The notes: generated by a model from the sequence alone, not told the origin. A stretch of 64,000 bases of DNA from Symsagittifera roscoffensis (GCF_963678635.1 NC_087071.1:6401624-6465623), one strand, 5' to 3'. Counted from the stretch's first letter, positions 1 to 12,888 are shown. Numbers and translations are program-made.

Positions 1-1965
1 TTTTACTCGAGAAACCATTCCCAAGTTAATCCCATATCTGTCCTAATCCACCAGTAGGATTTCCTGAGCATGTTCGATAGGCAGACTCATCAATCGAGCC
101 GAACCTTGCTTAGGACACCGCACTCTATATTTGCTGAGAGTCGCTCTAGTGTGAGCAACTTTTAAAAATAACCAAACTAAGATAAAACTTCTGCAAAAAC
201 TACTAACTATTACATAACTAAGACTAAAATTAATGAAGAGCAGAGCTAAACGCGTATAAAAAACTGCACAGAGTATATTTCACGAGCAGCAAAAGAGAGA
301 TGATGATTCGACGACATTCCGACTTCGTAATAGCAAATCTATATGTTTTGCTTGCAGCAGTCTCAGCCTTCTCTGGATATAAATTCTGGAGATGACAAAG
401 AATTTCTATGAAAGAGTTGCTATGAAATAGAAAAAAAATCATCCCGATGTCAAACTCCACATACGTGTCCTTTTCACTTAACACTTCTCTCAGAGAAGTC
501 AATCCTTTATCTCGCTACTCGGTCAACGCAATCACTTCGATCTCTCTGGAATTATGATAATCCCTCGTAATCATATGTATTTCGCAGGCACAGGCAAGAG
601 TTGCTTGTCGCTCCCAACAACTCTCGCAAGAGCTCAGAAAACACTCTCGTACAAAAAAGACTCACAATTAAAAAAAAATTCTTCAGACCCTGCATGGGTG
701 GAACTAGGTTAAAACGAGTTGTTCGCGTTATATTTGAAAAAACTACGCTGTTAAAGATTCGTAACCAACCAATCAGGGCTACATCTTACTATACTCGTAA
801 ACCTAATATCCTAGGTGCTCAGAGAACTAAGAATAAATACTGAAATCAGTTGCTTTCCTCTCTCCTCTAACTTCGCAGTAAACCAGAATATCGCTAGATT
901 TATTAAAACTAGGAAAAGTAAGAGTGAAATTAGGATTGGTATTAGACTAACAAGTTGCACGAAAATATCCGGCCGAAAATAGATAGCGTGGCGAACAGAT
1001 TTAACAGACTGAAGTTGTGTTTAATTAAAATTTTTGGAAAAGTTTGGAAAATCTTAAGAACGGCATATCTGGAAAACTGTAAGCTTTTTTTGCAGCCGTA
1101 TTCGGAGTTAAGATGTGAGTACACTGACATCACCTATGTTGGGTGTTGAGATTTTAAACTTGTTTGTGAATTTTACTAAATCTAATCCAAATCTTTTTGA
1201 ATTTTTCTCAAAAAATTGTACAACACATTATAATTCGGAAAATGAAAATATTTAGCCATTCTTACTGCCTTCCTTCTCCCCTAACATGCTTGCATGTTGG
1301 AAAGCCTTACATGCGAAGCTTTCCATGGGCCCATTATTCATAAACTGAAAAACCGACACAGGCGAAGCGGACCTTGGCAACACTTGTGGTAAAACACAAT
1401 CATAAAAAAGCACAAATCGAATAAAAAATGAAAAATGTAGAATAAAACTAGTTGAACCAAAATATTCGTATGTACCCTATCCGAAATTAATCTATGAGAA
1501 GGCCACCCTGGACTTTAACTCAGCATGGAGGTTAAGCACCACGCACCAACCCTGCTGATTACAGCCTCGTATGAAAAACGTGCAGTCAGTGATTGTGAAA
1601 TACAAACGTTTGTTTGCGACAACAACCTCACATTGAATATTTTAAATTCACTTTTTAACATCAAATTATCTGTCTAAACATCAACTTGCTGAATCGAGGA
1701 TTTATCAAAGATTTCCCATATTTGGTCTTAGTTTTTATTATTAGATTCGCCAGGCAAACACCCCCCCCCCCCCATTTCGACTATTGAACTCTAACATGTG
1801 GCTGAATTGATTGCTACCTTGTCCAATTATTTGAAAAAAATTTGGTATGCTAAATAATTAGGCTATGAATGAAAAGTCACAAAACCTATGATAATATGAC
1901 CTAGAAGTAGGAGGGGGAGGAGGGGAGGGGGGAGAATTGAAGAAAGAGCCCAATTTTGTTCAGTT
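1..1965. other. Region with no supported gene
   Basis: I see no convincing coding region here. Short open frames exist on both strands, but none shows a recognisable motif or a consistent exon pattern. The stretch holds a 13-base C run at 1761-1773 and a G-rich tract at about 1911-1932, just downstream of the stop codon of the minus-strand gene, so its 3' untranslated region probably lies here. The AATAAA overlapping that stop codon (minus strand, about 1964-1969) is the nearest poly(A) signal. Confidence 0.5.
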
Positions 1966-4900
1966 TTATTTCCTGGACGAGCCGGCGTTGAATGATCTTC
2001 TGTAAGTGGTGGCAAAATTAGGCGGCCGGGACTTTCCCGAACTCTTTTGTTTCAAAGCCTCCAGTCTCCCACTCTTCATATTTCCCTCTTGGCCCAAATT
2101 GCCCACAGTTCTAGCTGTGATCATCGCCTGAACAAAAAATAAACATAAAAGCAATTTTCAAAAAAAAACACTTTTAAGTAAAAGATCATATTATTGAAGT
2201 TTTGCTCCGACTATTGAAGAAAGTGGCAAATTGAAGCAAGTGGCCGGGGTGGTTTTTTGTCAGACTAACTTCTAATTTTCAACCAGTTTTTTTCGACAGG
2301 AACTCTTTAGGAGTCTTGAGCTCAAACTAAAAAAAAATTGAAATAGTAATCAATATAATCTTGAACGCTTCTCGACAATTTCTCGTTCAGAGGCAGTTGG
2401 GACATTTAGGTCGCCGCGCTAAGGCGAGGTGGTTTATACGGCGAGGAGACAATTCGTCATGGCGAGGAGACAATTCGTCATGGCGAGGAGACAATTCGTC
2501 GAAGCAAAAACTGGTAAAAATAAGAAAAAAGCCACGATTTGCACCCAGTGACAATTACTACCTTACCTGGCGCTGGTTGTGCTACGCGCGTGTCGGCGCT
2601 GAAGATTTCGTGTCTCGGTTCCGGCAAGGACGCAATTTGTATCATCACCAGTTGAGCTTTTTAATCTGTCGGTGGCTCAGTTTGTCGGTTTTTCGAAAAA
2701 GTGAAAACTGTCGCTTCCTATTGGTTGTCGCCCAACGGAACTTTAACTTGAGGCAGACAAAATTGGCATCAAAACAATTCTGATGAAACAAATTTCCCTC
2801 ATATTTCCTCATCATAGAGGTTATTCCGGGTTGTTATCAAACGTTTTCAGCAGCATACCTCTAAATTGTCTAGTAATTCAACTGAAAATTTAAAGAATAC
2901 GAAGTATATTGAGCAAAACTTATTTTCCAACAACAAACGCAAAGTTTTAAAAAAGTCTAGCCCAATGGCAGTCATAGAAATGAAGTTTGTGCGTTTGAGT
3001 TTGTGTTCATCAAAAAAACCGAACGAGCAGAAATAGCAAAAAAAAATTTTTTTGTGTAAACGCATTCCAGGCTGAATAATTTATATATGTCAACCATCGT
3101 TGGCAGGAAAATTTTTGAATAAAAAACAGTTTTTTAAACAAGTTTACATAGTTTAATAAACTATAACCTCCAAAAAACGGGCTCCTAATTTCAACCACTA
3201 ACCTTTTTTCATGAAAAACTCTGAAGCAGATACGATAATTTTCGCTTTTAAGTAAGTAGTAATATTGTATCTTGCTGGAAAACTTGAAAAAAAAAAACAT
3301 TCTCTTAAACTTTATTACCATTTTATCAGTGGGCTTTCATAATTGAGAAAGTTTACGATACTGTGTACTCATTCAAAGCACAAAATTTAGATTTGACAGC
3401 AAAAAAAAATCCATTTCTGATTTATAATAAACTCTATTCATGCATTTTTTTTTTATAGGAAAACAGTCATAGAAAAAAATAAATTTTCATATACTACTTT
3501 TACGTGCGGAACTAATTGAAACCATTTGAAAGGAGGTATTTCATCTATGAGCGCTTATGAAAAAATATTTGGTCAAAATGATGGTAAGATGACACAAGAC
3601 GTAATATGTTAATTTACAACAAAAACTAGTTCGCTCTGATCTCTTCGAATACAAAAAAAAAGATCTACATTAGCGACAAAAATCTGATTCCCGTGCATAA
3701 TTTTGTTTTGTCAATTGTGAGCGGAGCGGATCAAACCGTCTCTTTTTGAACACGCCGCGTTTTAAACTGACTTTCGAATGATGTGAGTGTTCGCTTTCCT
3801 TTAATCTTGCGATTTGTCGATTTTGGTGAGCTCTTTTTTAATGCGAGTGGTCACGTTACTGAAACCAAATCTTTCAAACACACCGTTCTGACCTCCATGC
3901 AACAAAAATACTTGTCATACAATTCCATGCATGGGCACAATCAAAAAAATTTAGTATACTACTACCTTTTATAAAATGTAGTGTTTCACAATAATTGGTT
4001 TGTACAAAAATTTCAAAAATGAGAAATCATTGAAGTAGTTCTCATTTTAGTCGCTAAACGAGCATTATTAAATTTTCCAATTATTTTTTTTGCATGCAAA
4101 GTTTTCAAGTTTTTGCTTCTAACGTAGTCAACGCACAAAAACTTTTTATATTAAAGAATTAAAGGTCACATTGAAGATTCTCTGTGATAGCACAATATGT
4201 TCTTTTCATTTTTAGCCAAAGAATACAACCTAAATCAGTCCAATAACAGGCCGCAATTTTCAACATATAAATTTTTTGAAACAAAGGCCTCAGCTGTTGT
4301 TGTTATAGTTTTGAGTGAAATTCAGTTTAGATCTGACTTGGCATTCAGCAATACATAGTTTTATCTGCAACGTCAATGCCGTTTCACCTGTTGGTTTTGT
4401 CATTTGAGAAAAAGTTTTGCTTTTTGGGTTCATGTCGAGACACAAATATAAAGCAAAAAACATTAAAACTACATGGAAAAAAAGCTTGTCATACAAATCC
4501 GTAGTGTGAAAAAATGCTTATAAAATATTTCCTTTGTATAAAAAACTGCTTATCATGTAGTTCACGTTCAAATTTTCTATTCTTTGGACTTTGTGATATT
4601 CCTATGCTATGGGTGTTAGTTAGTAATAAAACAGAAGAGTAATAAATTGTAATTTAACTCTTTGTGAAACTTGGTTTTTGTTTAGAGATCATGTTTATCT
4701 TTTCATATGTCTCTTCAGATAGCAAACGTCCAAATGACTGTTGCGTTCGGCCTGCATGAATGGTCTTGAATAATAATAACAATACATAACAGAATATTAA
4801 TACCACTTATTCTCCAAGGTTACTGTGGCAATACCTCTAAAAGGGAAAGTTGTATCGGAGACACCATCGACGGTAAAAACGGCTGCTGGTGCAGTTTATC

Positions 4901-7900
4901 GGAAGAGCGACATAGCGAGATCAAAACTGCCTGTACAGTCCAGAATAGAAGGTTCGGAGAAAAAGAGAAGCCCAACAGGGGAAGAACCAAGAAGTAAACA
5001 ACAAAAGACAGTAACACAGGATGAAGACGTTGACAGTGAGTCGGCCGAAGAACATGACGTAAAAGATCAGGGGCCAAGAGACCAAGAAATAGAAGATAGT
5101 TGGTTGGTGGACAAGTTTCAAAATTCGCCTAGCATAGTAACGTCGAAAGATACAAAAACGGGCGGGGGCATTAACCTAGGAGGGAAAAGGAATAAGCCAA
5201 ATCGAGCGGGACCGTTAGTACATAACCCGAGAAGCTATCAGAGCAAGTCCACAACGCAAGAACCGAGGAAACCAAAAGCAGCCAAAACAGCAACAAAAGA
5301 ATCCAAAAAACGGGTTACAAGCAATGAAGAAGGCTACATTGAGTCGTCTGCTCCTAAGGAAGCATCAGTGAGTAAACCCAATATTCGACAAACCGACGAA
5401 AAGGAAATTCTGGACACATTCCAGAATAAGAATATGACATCAAAAGAATGGGAGGCACTCACAAATCAGGTCTTGACCAGAGGGGTGCAAAAAGAAGCGG
5501 AAAAATCACTAACTCAACAAGCAGGACCAGTCGATACTTGTCCCCCACCAGGGTTTTCTGACGAGTCGGACAAAGAAGAGGAGGAAACGACAGTTAGGAG
5601 GAGTAATAGGCAAACGAAGAACCAGGGGCCAAAGAGATATGGTAGCCCAGTATCCCATATGGTCAAACTTATTAGTTGTGAGGACGACGTCACCGAGATA
5701 AATTTGGCAGCACTAGAGGACTACAGAACGAGATTAGCGAATTTAAATCTCAACAACAAAGAAACAACGCTGGAAAACAACACGTTCAACCTATTAGAGA
5801 GACACCTATTCAAACGGAAATTTGGGGCTACATCGTTGGACGTTTCTGGGTCGTGGAATGCTGCGAGAAACAAAGCGGAAGTAAAGAAAAATAACAAAAG
5901 AAACTGAGTCAAACACGAAAACAACTTAGTAAACTGAGATACAAACTCATATATTGATTATAAAAATTTATAAGGTATTATATAAAATTTTGTTGTCCTC
6001 AGGGGAATGTGGTACTGTGTAGTACTGTTGCCACAGTAACCTTGGAGAATAAGTGGTATTAATATTCTGTTATGTATTGTTATTATTATTCAAGACCATT
6101 CATGCAGGCCGAACGCAACAGTCATTTGGACGTTTGCTATCTGAAGAGACATATGAAAAGATAAACATGATCTCTAAACAAAAACCAAGTTTCACAAAGA
6201 GTTAAATTACAATTTATTACTCTTCTGTTTTATTACTAACTAACACCCATAGCATAGGAATATCACAAAGTCCAAAGAATAGAAAATTTGAACGTGAACT
6301 ACATGATAAGCAGTTTTTTATACAAAGGAAATATTTTATAAGCATTTTTTCACACTACGGATTTGTATGACAAGCTTTTTTTCCATGTAGTTTTAATGTT
6401 TTTTGCTTTATATTTGTGTCTCGACATGAACCCAAAAAGCAAAACTTTTTCTCAAATGACAAAACCAACAGGTGAAACGGCATTGACGTTGCAGATAAAA
6501 CTATGTATTGCTGAATGCCAAGTCAGATCTAAACTGAATTTCACTCAAAACTATAACAACAACAGCTGAGGCCTTTGTTTCAAAAAATTTATATGTTGAA
6601 AATTGCGGCCTGTTTTTGGACTGATTTAGGTTATATTCTTGGCTAAAAATGAAAAGAACATATTGTGCTATCACAGAGAATCTTCAATGTGACCTTTAAT
6701 TCTTTAATAAATAAAGTGTTTGTGCGTTGACTACGTTAGAAGCAAAAACTTGAAAACTTTGCATGCAAAAAAAAATAATTGAAAAATTTCCTAATGCTCG
6801 TTTAGCGACTAAAATGAGAACAACTTGAATTTTTTATCATTTTTGAAATTTTTGTACAAACCAATTATTATGAAACACTAATTTTTATAAAAGGTAATAG
6901 AATAATAAACTTTTATTGATCATACCCATGCATTGAATTGTACGACAAGCATTTTTTTGCATGGAGGCCAGCACGGTGTGTTTGAAAGATTTGGTTTCAA
7001 AAGAACAACAAACCGATCATCTAACACTCCTAATCTCTAAATTACCCAGACAAACCTCAATATCTGCCGGTACTTGTGGCGACGGCGGACCCTTCCCCCT
7101 CTTTGATATCTGGTCAATGTCCCCGCCCCCGTCGGCACTCGCTCCTAGAGTAAAAAATAAGAAATATACTTCCCTTTCTGCAAACTTCACAAGAAATTTT
7201 TCCAAAATTGAGCGACAACTTGGATTTTTTTTCTATATAAACTTTCATAACATTTTTTGAGGCTAAAGTAAGAACAAAACAACAATGAATAATTTTTCAT
7301 GTTTCAACCTATTTGCGATTCAAATTTATTTACAACAGTAGCTGTGTAGCTGTTGTGAATATTACTTTCAGAAAAAGACTGCTTCGACTTACCTGCTCCC
7401 CCTCGGGGTCTCGCTGTGGAACTGTCTGCTCTAACTATTTGTGGGTTGCATAGATCGTCGAATGCGGCCAAGTAGTGTTTTCCATCATAAGGAATGAACT
7501 TCAATCTGATTTTAGAAAAAAAAAAACAGGGATCGCGGTTTTTTTATTTAAAATTAAGTTTAAATGAATTAAGTTACCCGAATAAATATAAAGGTATCTA
7601 AAATTTATTTTGATATGTTCGAGGAGCTTAGTTGAAACTTAGACTTACATGATATTTCTTTTTATTTGAAAACCTTAAGATGACATAAGTTTAAAAACTT
7701 TCTAATGTACTGAGATAACTTGTCTTGAAACTATCATTTATTTGGTCTATCTTTTTGAAAATCGTGTTTAAGATGTTTTTTTTCTTCGAAGTATTCAATC
7801 TTAAGTTTTACAGATTTCAGAAAAAAATCGGAGTTTTAACAAAACGTCCGAACTTTTTCACAAAACATTCTATTGATTGATCGTTTATGCTTAATGAACA

Positions 7901-10849
7901 TTTTTTTTATATCCGCAGTCCCTGCCTGTTCTCTGATTGGCTGTCAAAGGGTGCTGGGATTGTAGCCACATACTGTGGCCGAAATGACAACCTAGCCGAC
8001 TTGTAAGCTTCACTGTCGTACTCTTTCAGGTCGGATTTGTGGGTGGTGTCTCTGGCAAATCCAACGTCTGGCTCCATGAACGGGATTTCTTTCTTCATCA
8101 GGGTTCGCCTCGATTCTCCAAAATGGGGCAAAAAGCTCCCTGAAAAAAAACAGAATAGCCAAAAAAAGTACTAAATTTTCTTCTTTGTCTTTGGATTCCA
8201 GTTCATAAAACCACCGCTCAAAACCCCGATAATCAAAAGACAAAGTACAAGTTTTGGTTATAGTTCAGGGAACGAATGAAAATGTATTTTTTTGTTTTAA
8301 TTTTATTGTAACATGAAGTTACTCAGTTTTGTAACCCGCATTTGGTACTCTAAATCTCAAACGTTGAGAACAACTATGAAATTAAACGTAGAGAATAACT
8401 ATGAAGTAGGGGTAGAAACATCTAGCTTAATTAAGTAGTCCGATTTTCGATTCATTGAGTGTAGTGTGTGGGGGGGGAGGGGGGATTTTGGGGAGACGAC
8501 CGTCGGTACTTCACTCTATGTTACGTATTCATCTATAGATATATTTTGTTAAGTAGTGCAATAAGTTATTCAAGGACACTTATCACCAGTCCAAATCTTA
8601 GTCATTTTAATTTTCATTCTTAGTCATCTTGGTTTGATTTTTTTATTTTGGTTCTTTACTTTCATATGTCGTCGTAGTATCCCCGTACACCTTCTCTGGC
8701 TTATCAATCCAGTGGTCGGCTCTGTTCGGAATGGCCTGTCGTTTCTGGTAAGCCAGTATCTTCGGGTAAGTGTCTTTGTAAGTGGATACTCTCTGAGTTC
8801 CCGGAGGTTCTGGTCCGAACTGGAGGGACTGGATTGGTCTGTGAACTGGAGGCTTGGCTGTATCCAGGGTGATGAAATCTTCCCTGGAAAAGGAAGTGTC
8901 AGAGTTTTTGGCTTTTCCGTTTTCTTTTATGATTTCAATTTCTTTCTCAAAATTTCTCCCCTCAATCATATTAACCTTTTTGTAAATCTTTTGTAAACAA
9001 GTTCATGCACCAAACTTTTCATGTTATGGGAGCTTAAAAATACTCATAGAGAAGGAAATCTCGAAGTTAGAAAACAGGAAAGACTTTTTTGAGTGAGAAT
9101 TTTATGTGATAATTTTTTGTTTTTGTTGGGGGGGGGGGGGTTTGGTTGCTCATTTAAAAAAAAAATTCTTTTTTTTTTAGGTCGACCAAATTGATATCCG
9201 AGCTCTGCCAAAGCACTAAAAAGACCCTGTTTTAGACAAAATTTATGCGTCGCAGGCAAAACGTTGAAAAAATAGGCCAAAAAATGCTTTTTCTAAAGAT
9301 TTTGACCAAAAAAATCGCGCGCTCCCCCTTCAAAAAATATATATTGGCGGTTAATGCGCCTTTAGATATGGACAGGATACGCCATTCTTGACAAAAGATA
9401 ACAAACCCCCTCCCCCCTGCTTTCGGAAGAGGTGGGGGATATACACTCGTCGATAATTTTAAATTTTGTACTCTATCGTCATTTTTCACTCTCCCTTTCA
9501 AAAAAATCCATTTTGTTGTTTTGCGTGTAATTATGGCTAAACGCGTAAATTTACGATAAGCGGATTGCACAACAAACTGTTCACAAAAGATAGTTTGTTC
9601 ACTATGCCAAATTTCATCGCATTACGATATAACTTTGAAAATATTTTTGAAATTTGAAACTCAAAGGTGGGGGGGGGGGGGGGGGAGGGGAGTGGAAAAC
9701 AGTCGTAGCTTCTTGTTTCCTACTTGTAAACAGATGGCTTCTGGTCGAATTCTCCGATCTGTGGGGCAATCTGGCCGGTCGGCATGATCGGTTCCATCTT
9801 CCTGTACCTCCCCACCCTCTGCAGGTACTTTTCGGTGTATTCTGTCTTCGGGTTGTGGTACTTTGCTTCCTCCCCCCACCTGATGGGGTCACGTGGTTCC
9901 ACTATCCTATAGGGCCTAAAAATAATTTAAAATTTTCAGGATCTATAAATTTACAATTGAATCATCAGTAATGTTCTCGCCAGAATTCAAAGCGAGAAAA
10001 AACGAAGGTCGTGACTAATGAATTTTCTGCTGAACGATGCACCGTGTGTGAAAAAAGACAAAAAACTGAAAAATCGAAACGAAGTTCACAAATTTCACAA
10101 ATTTCTGTTTTGAAGTTGATTTTTTAATGTTTTCATTTTGCTTATTTCATGAAATTGAATTCTGCTTTTAAATACGAAATTTATGGCAGTTCGTTATTCT
10201 TTGTTGACTCGTAATTTCCGATAATTACGGTTAATTTACGTATGAAATGAAATGTTGTCATTCAACCAGCTACCCGAAACCGATCTGCCTCAGAACCGAA
10301 ACGAGGCAGAAATGAAGTAACGTTATTTATATCTAATTAAAGCTAGGATAAATAATGGAACACATCCAAAAAAACGATTACTCTTGCATTTCCCATTTCT
10401 CGTTGAAAAAAAATCTGCTTCTCCTGACAATTCGGAGATTTTCTGTGGAGAGGTTATCAAACCAAACAGAAATTTTTAGTTAACTAGAACAGCTTTTATA
10501 GTTAAAACTAAATAATAGGAAGGGATCTTTTCGGTTAACGAAACTAAACGAGTTTAATTGTTACCTAAGAGCGCTCGTTTTGACGTGGTAAATCAGTTTT
10601 TTTTACTAAACTAAGTGCTGAAAGTTTTGAAAAAAAAATCAATCAAAAATTTATTTGAAAATTTCAAAAAACCACTTTCTTTTCACGCAAAAACTAAATC
10701 TCATTTGAGGTCAAAACAGAGAGAAAACTTTGATGATTTTGACGTGAGAATTTTTGATACTGTCAACACAATTCTTACCTTATCACTCTGATATTTGGGG
10801 GCGCTCCTCCAATATCCTCTTGTTTCATAATAGAGGCAACCTCCGCCAT
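1966..10849 (-). CDS. Seven-exon gene, 338-residue protein of unknown family (possible axonemal/cilium-type)
   Basis: Coding exons in transcript order are 10779-10849, 9724-9915, 8660-8883, 7974-8139, 7393-7505, 7056-7144 and 1966-2127. Each is bounded by AG acceptors and GT donors. The phases join exactly (23 codons+2, 1+63 codons+2, 1+74+1, 2+54+2, 1+37+1, 2+29, then 54 including TAA), giving 1017 nt and 338 residues. The start ATG at 10849 begins MAEVASIMKQED. No enzyme domain, signal peptide or membrane segment is visible. The protein is rich in Tyr, Pro, Arg and Lys, with spaced short motifs such as KYLQRVGRYRKMEP, STYKDTYP, EYDSEAYKSARLSFRP and a basic tail TTYRRSFNAGSSRK. This style is typical of microtubule-inner or axonemal proteins, but that is inference from composition. 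The donor after 7056 (GTTTGT) is weak, and an additional small exon in the last intron is possible. Exon 4 could alternatively read on to a stop at about 7907. Confidence 0.72.
2440..2500. repeat. 21-bp tandem repeat, three copies
   Basis: A unit beginning GGCGAGGAGACAATTCG is repeated at 2440, 2461 and 2482, and the third copy ends two bases early. It lies in the last intron of the minus-strand gene. The copies are identical, so the array is young or under conversion. A 140-codon plus-strand frame crosses it, but the frame shows no other protein-like feature. Confidence 0.9.
3860..4831 (+). repeat. Left arm of the long inverted repeat
   Basis: This 972-bp arm pairs with 6028-6999. A 68-codon open frame reads identically from both arms (minus strand 4290-4496 here, plus strand 6363-6569 in the other arm). 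That is a direct sign of the inversion rather than evidence of a gene. Confidence 0.88.
4801..5907 (+). CDS. Open frame inside the inverted-repeat element, retroelement-tail-like
   Basis: The frame is open from 4801 to a TGA at 5905. It has no ATG before about codon 210, and its first ten codons lie inside the left inverted arm. It is therefore not a self-contained gene; it may be an exon, a fusion or a captured fragment. The product is highly charged and rich in Lys, Glu, Ser and Thr, with little predicted fold. Near the end a basic motif RRSNRQTKNQGPKRYG precedes a short hydrophobic patch. That layout is common in C-terminal tails of LTR-retroelement polyproteins (an RRSxR...PxRYG motif). 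No catalytic motif is present. A captured retroelement tail is the best guess; an element-encoded DNA-binding protein is the alternative. Confidence 0.4.
   Translation, partial: YHLFSKVTVAIPLKGKVVSETPSTVKTAAGAVYRKSDIARSKLPVQSRIEGSEKKRSPTGEEPRSKQQKTVTQDEDVDSESAEEHDVKDQGPRDQEIEDSWLVDKFQNSPSIVTSKDTKTGGGINLGGKRNKPNRAGPLVHNPRSYQSKSTTQEPRKPKAAKTATKESKKRVTSNEEGYIESSAPKEASVSKPNIRQTDEKEILDTFQNKNMTSKEWEALTNQVLTRGVQKEAEKSLTQQAGPVDTCPPPGFSDESDKEEEETTVRRSNRQTKNQGPKRYGSPVSHMVKLISCEDDVTEINLAALEDYRTRLANLNLNNKETTLENNTFNLLERHLFKRKFGATSLDVSGSWNAARNKAEVKKNNKRN
6028..6999 (-). repeat. Right arm of the long inverted repeat
   Basis: Reverse complement of the left arm, of the same length. Small differences (for example near 6610 and 6700-6720) show the arms have diverged slightly since the inversion formed. 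Confidence 0.88.
9669..9690. repeat. 17-base G run in an intron
   Basis: A run of 17 G followed by A and four more G lies 34 bp past the exon 2 donor of the minus-strand gene, so the transcript carries it as a C run. Similar runs occur at 1761-1773 (C13), about 8470-8484, 9128-9140 (G13) and 23618-23630 (G13). These can form quadruplexes and are hard to sequence, so their lengths may be inexact. Confidence 0.85.
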
Positions 10850-12888
10850 TGTGATTGAAACCAAACTAAGACCAAAATCAAGTTTAAAAAGCTCGAAAAA
10901 TCCAAATCATGTATACAATTTAATATAATTATGTCTTATAAAAAGACGTGCTTATCAAATCATAAACTTCATTATTGTCAGAAAAAAGTAATAACCAAGA
11001 ACGGTAAAAACAGTAGATCAGTACAAAAAAGTAATATTAGTTTTTGCTCAAAACATCTCGTGCGTTTTTATTTTTTTTTCGAATAAGTATTGCTTTTTTT
11101 GATAGAAAAAATGATACGTAGTACTCTGCTAGTTGCTGTCTCTGATAATCTGGCTTTTTCAGTTACGACTTTTTTCTATACTTTACGAAATATTTCCTAT
11201 TTGATTGTAATTCAAACCTTTTGTTTAAATCTTTTTTTTGTATTTAATCTTATTGAACGCTCCCTTTATTACTTAATACGGTTTATTTTATACAGCCGCT
11301 GAACGGAAAATTATCAGATCAATTTTTCCACTTGTTTTTTTTAATCATCGTTTCCAATTCATTGATGGGCCATAACATAAGTTTGATCTTCCAAATAGAT
11401 TTCTTGGAACATTTACCTTTTTTGGGTTACAGAAGCGTTCAGAGCAGAAAATTAATTTAAAACTTTTTTATTAAATTGCAAGATGGTTGATCGATTTTTT
11501 TTCGGTCAAACAAGGTGGTTTGTTCCAGTCGGGCAAGAAATAGCCAGGTTTGATGGTAGATACCTGAAGATCGGGGTTTTGTTTTTGATAATGGTGACTG
11601 GGCTAATTTTAGATTATAAAAAACTAGGATGAAGCTCTTTTTGAATTTAATTTGTTCAACTGCGACAACTGTAAATATTCAATTTTAATGTCCAACTCTT
11701 TTACCACAATGTCAAAAATCAATTCAATTTATTCAACCAGTCTAATCTTGTCGATCTACTGCTTCCAAGCATACCATACTAGCTGTTTTTCTTCTTAACT
11801 CTGATATATTGCTCTAGTTACTCTGAAATTTAACTCATCTCAGTCAACAAATTACTCTACTCAAAGAGTTTGCTGTAGCAAACACATGAGATATTTTTGT
11901 TTTCATTAAAACATCAACTGCCCAAATTGATTTTTCTATTTTCTTTGCCTAAATTATTGTCAGAAAGTCAGCCTTAAATTTGTTGCTTGTCAGAAACATC
12001 AGTCGACAGGCAGCATTGCTTTTTGATAAGTCTCAAGTGATTAAGTAATAATGCACGAAGAGAAGTTATGTTTGTACTTAACACTCGGAAGGAAATTTTT
12101 TAAAATTTATTTATTATAAGCTGTTACTTTCGCGCAGTAACAGCTTAGAATCATTTCGCTTTGTTCTGGAAAAAAATCTCGACATAGTGGTATTCGAATT
12201 TTATCTGTAGGTGTCTTTTGGCCCTAGAGCATTTGGTCCGCTTACATAAACCACTCTATTCGGAGGGCGAAGTTGAAATATTATCATTGATCAACAGATA
12301 AAGCTTAAGACATTCGAAAACGGCACAGTTTTAAAATCAATCAGCTTAGTAAAAAAATTAGTATCAGGGATTCTGTGCGGTATCACATGGGGCGCTTAAC
12401 CCAATCTGTTTACGTGTTCTATTTTGTTGCCTTTTTTCTTTAGTTAGCATCAAGCTGTTTGCTTTTTGCAACGCATGAAGCTTGAGAGTTTCTCACGTAG
12501 TAGTTATGATGAATAAGAGTGAAAATCATGGTTAATAATGTTTTCGAAGTTATTAGTTATTATTTTGGTTTCGAAGTCTGTTTCCTATCGAAGGCACTGC
12601 CTCGCATCAGCTGGAGTCAAATTCCTTGAATTCTCCAGAGTCAATAGTCCATTAAGAAAGCCAAACTGTGTACTGGATAGGCGCAAAATTTTATGTCTGT
12701 ATATTCCTGGACAGGTCTTTCAACGTGCTTAAAGTTTGTTGGAACGATCAAAGAAAATGAAATAACGAAAGAAGAAAAAACAGATCGCGCTTGTTGCGGA
12801 ATCCGCTTATAAATTACAAAATGCACACTTTGGCCTCGTAATGTCGCACAAACTTTGAAATCGCGCCATTTTCCGCCGGGTTGACCAA
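10850..12888. other. AT-rich region, no gene seen
   Basis: No supported gene. The first bases contain the 5' flank of the minus-strand gene. A 12-bp perfect hairpin (12117-12128 with 12136-12147, loop TTCGCGC) is the only notable structure. Short open frames here are low-complexity T/A-rich translations. Confidence 0.5.
12117..12147. repeat. Perfect 12-bp hairpin
   Basis: TAAGCTGTTACT is followed by the 7-base loop TTCGCGC and then the exact reverse complement. It stands alone in AT-rich DNA with no U-tract or gene next to it, so no role can be assigned. Confidence 0.75.

Larger units (their letters stand above)
3860..6999. mobile_element. Long inverted-repeat (foldback-type) element
   Basis: Two arms of 972 bp, 3860-4831 and 6028-6999, are reverse complements with scattered mismatches and enclose 1196 bp. 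The outer ends begin TGAAACCAAATCTTTC on both sides. The inner ends are TTACTGTGGCAA and its complement. I find no clear target-site duplication next to the ends. The element sits in the last intron of the minus-strand gene, about 56 bp from exon 6. No transposase motif is seen, so it is probably non-autonomous or a hairpin-type insertion. Confidence 0.8.

Noticed and set aside
2558-2673. Possible additional minus-strand exon ending at a good GTAAGG donor
   Set aside because: The frame is open for about 38 codons, but the acceptor is unclear and it is not needed to keep phase between exons 6 and 7.
2361-2783. 140-codon plus-strand ORF
   Set aside because: It includes the 21-bp tandem repeat and lies in an intron of the opposite gene; composition is not protein-like and there is no motif.
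4290-4496. A 68-codon open frame present identically on both strands at 4290-4496 and 6363-6569
   Set aside because: It is simply the two arms of the inverted repeat; the translation is low-complexity and has no gene features.
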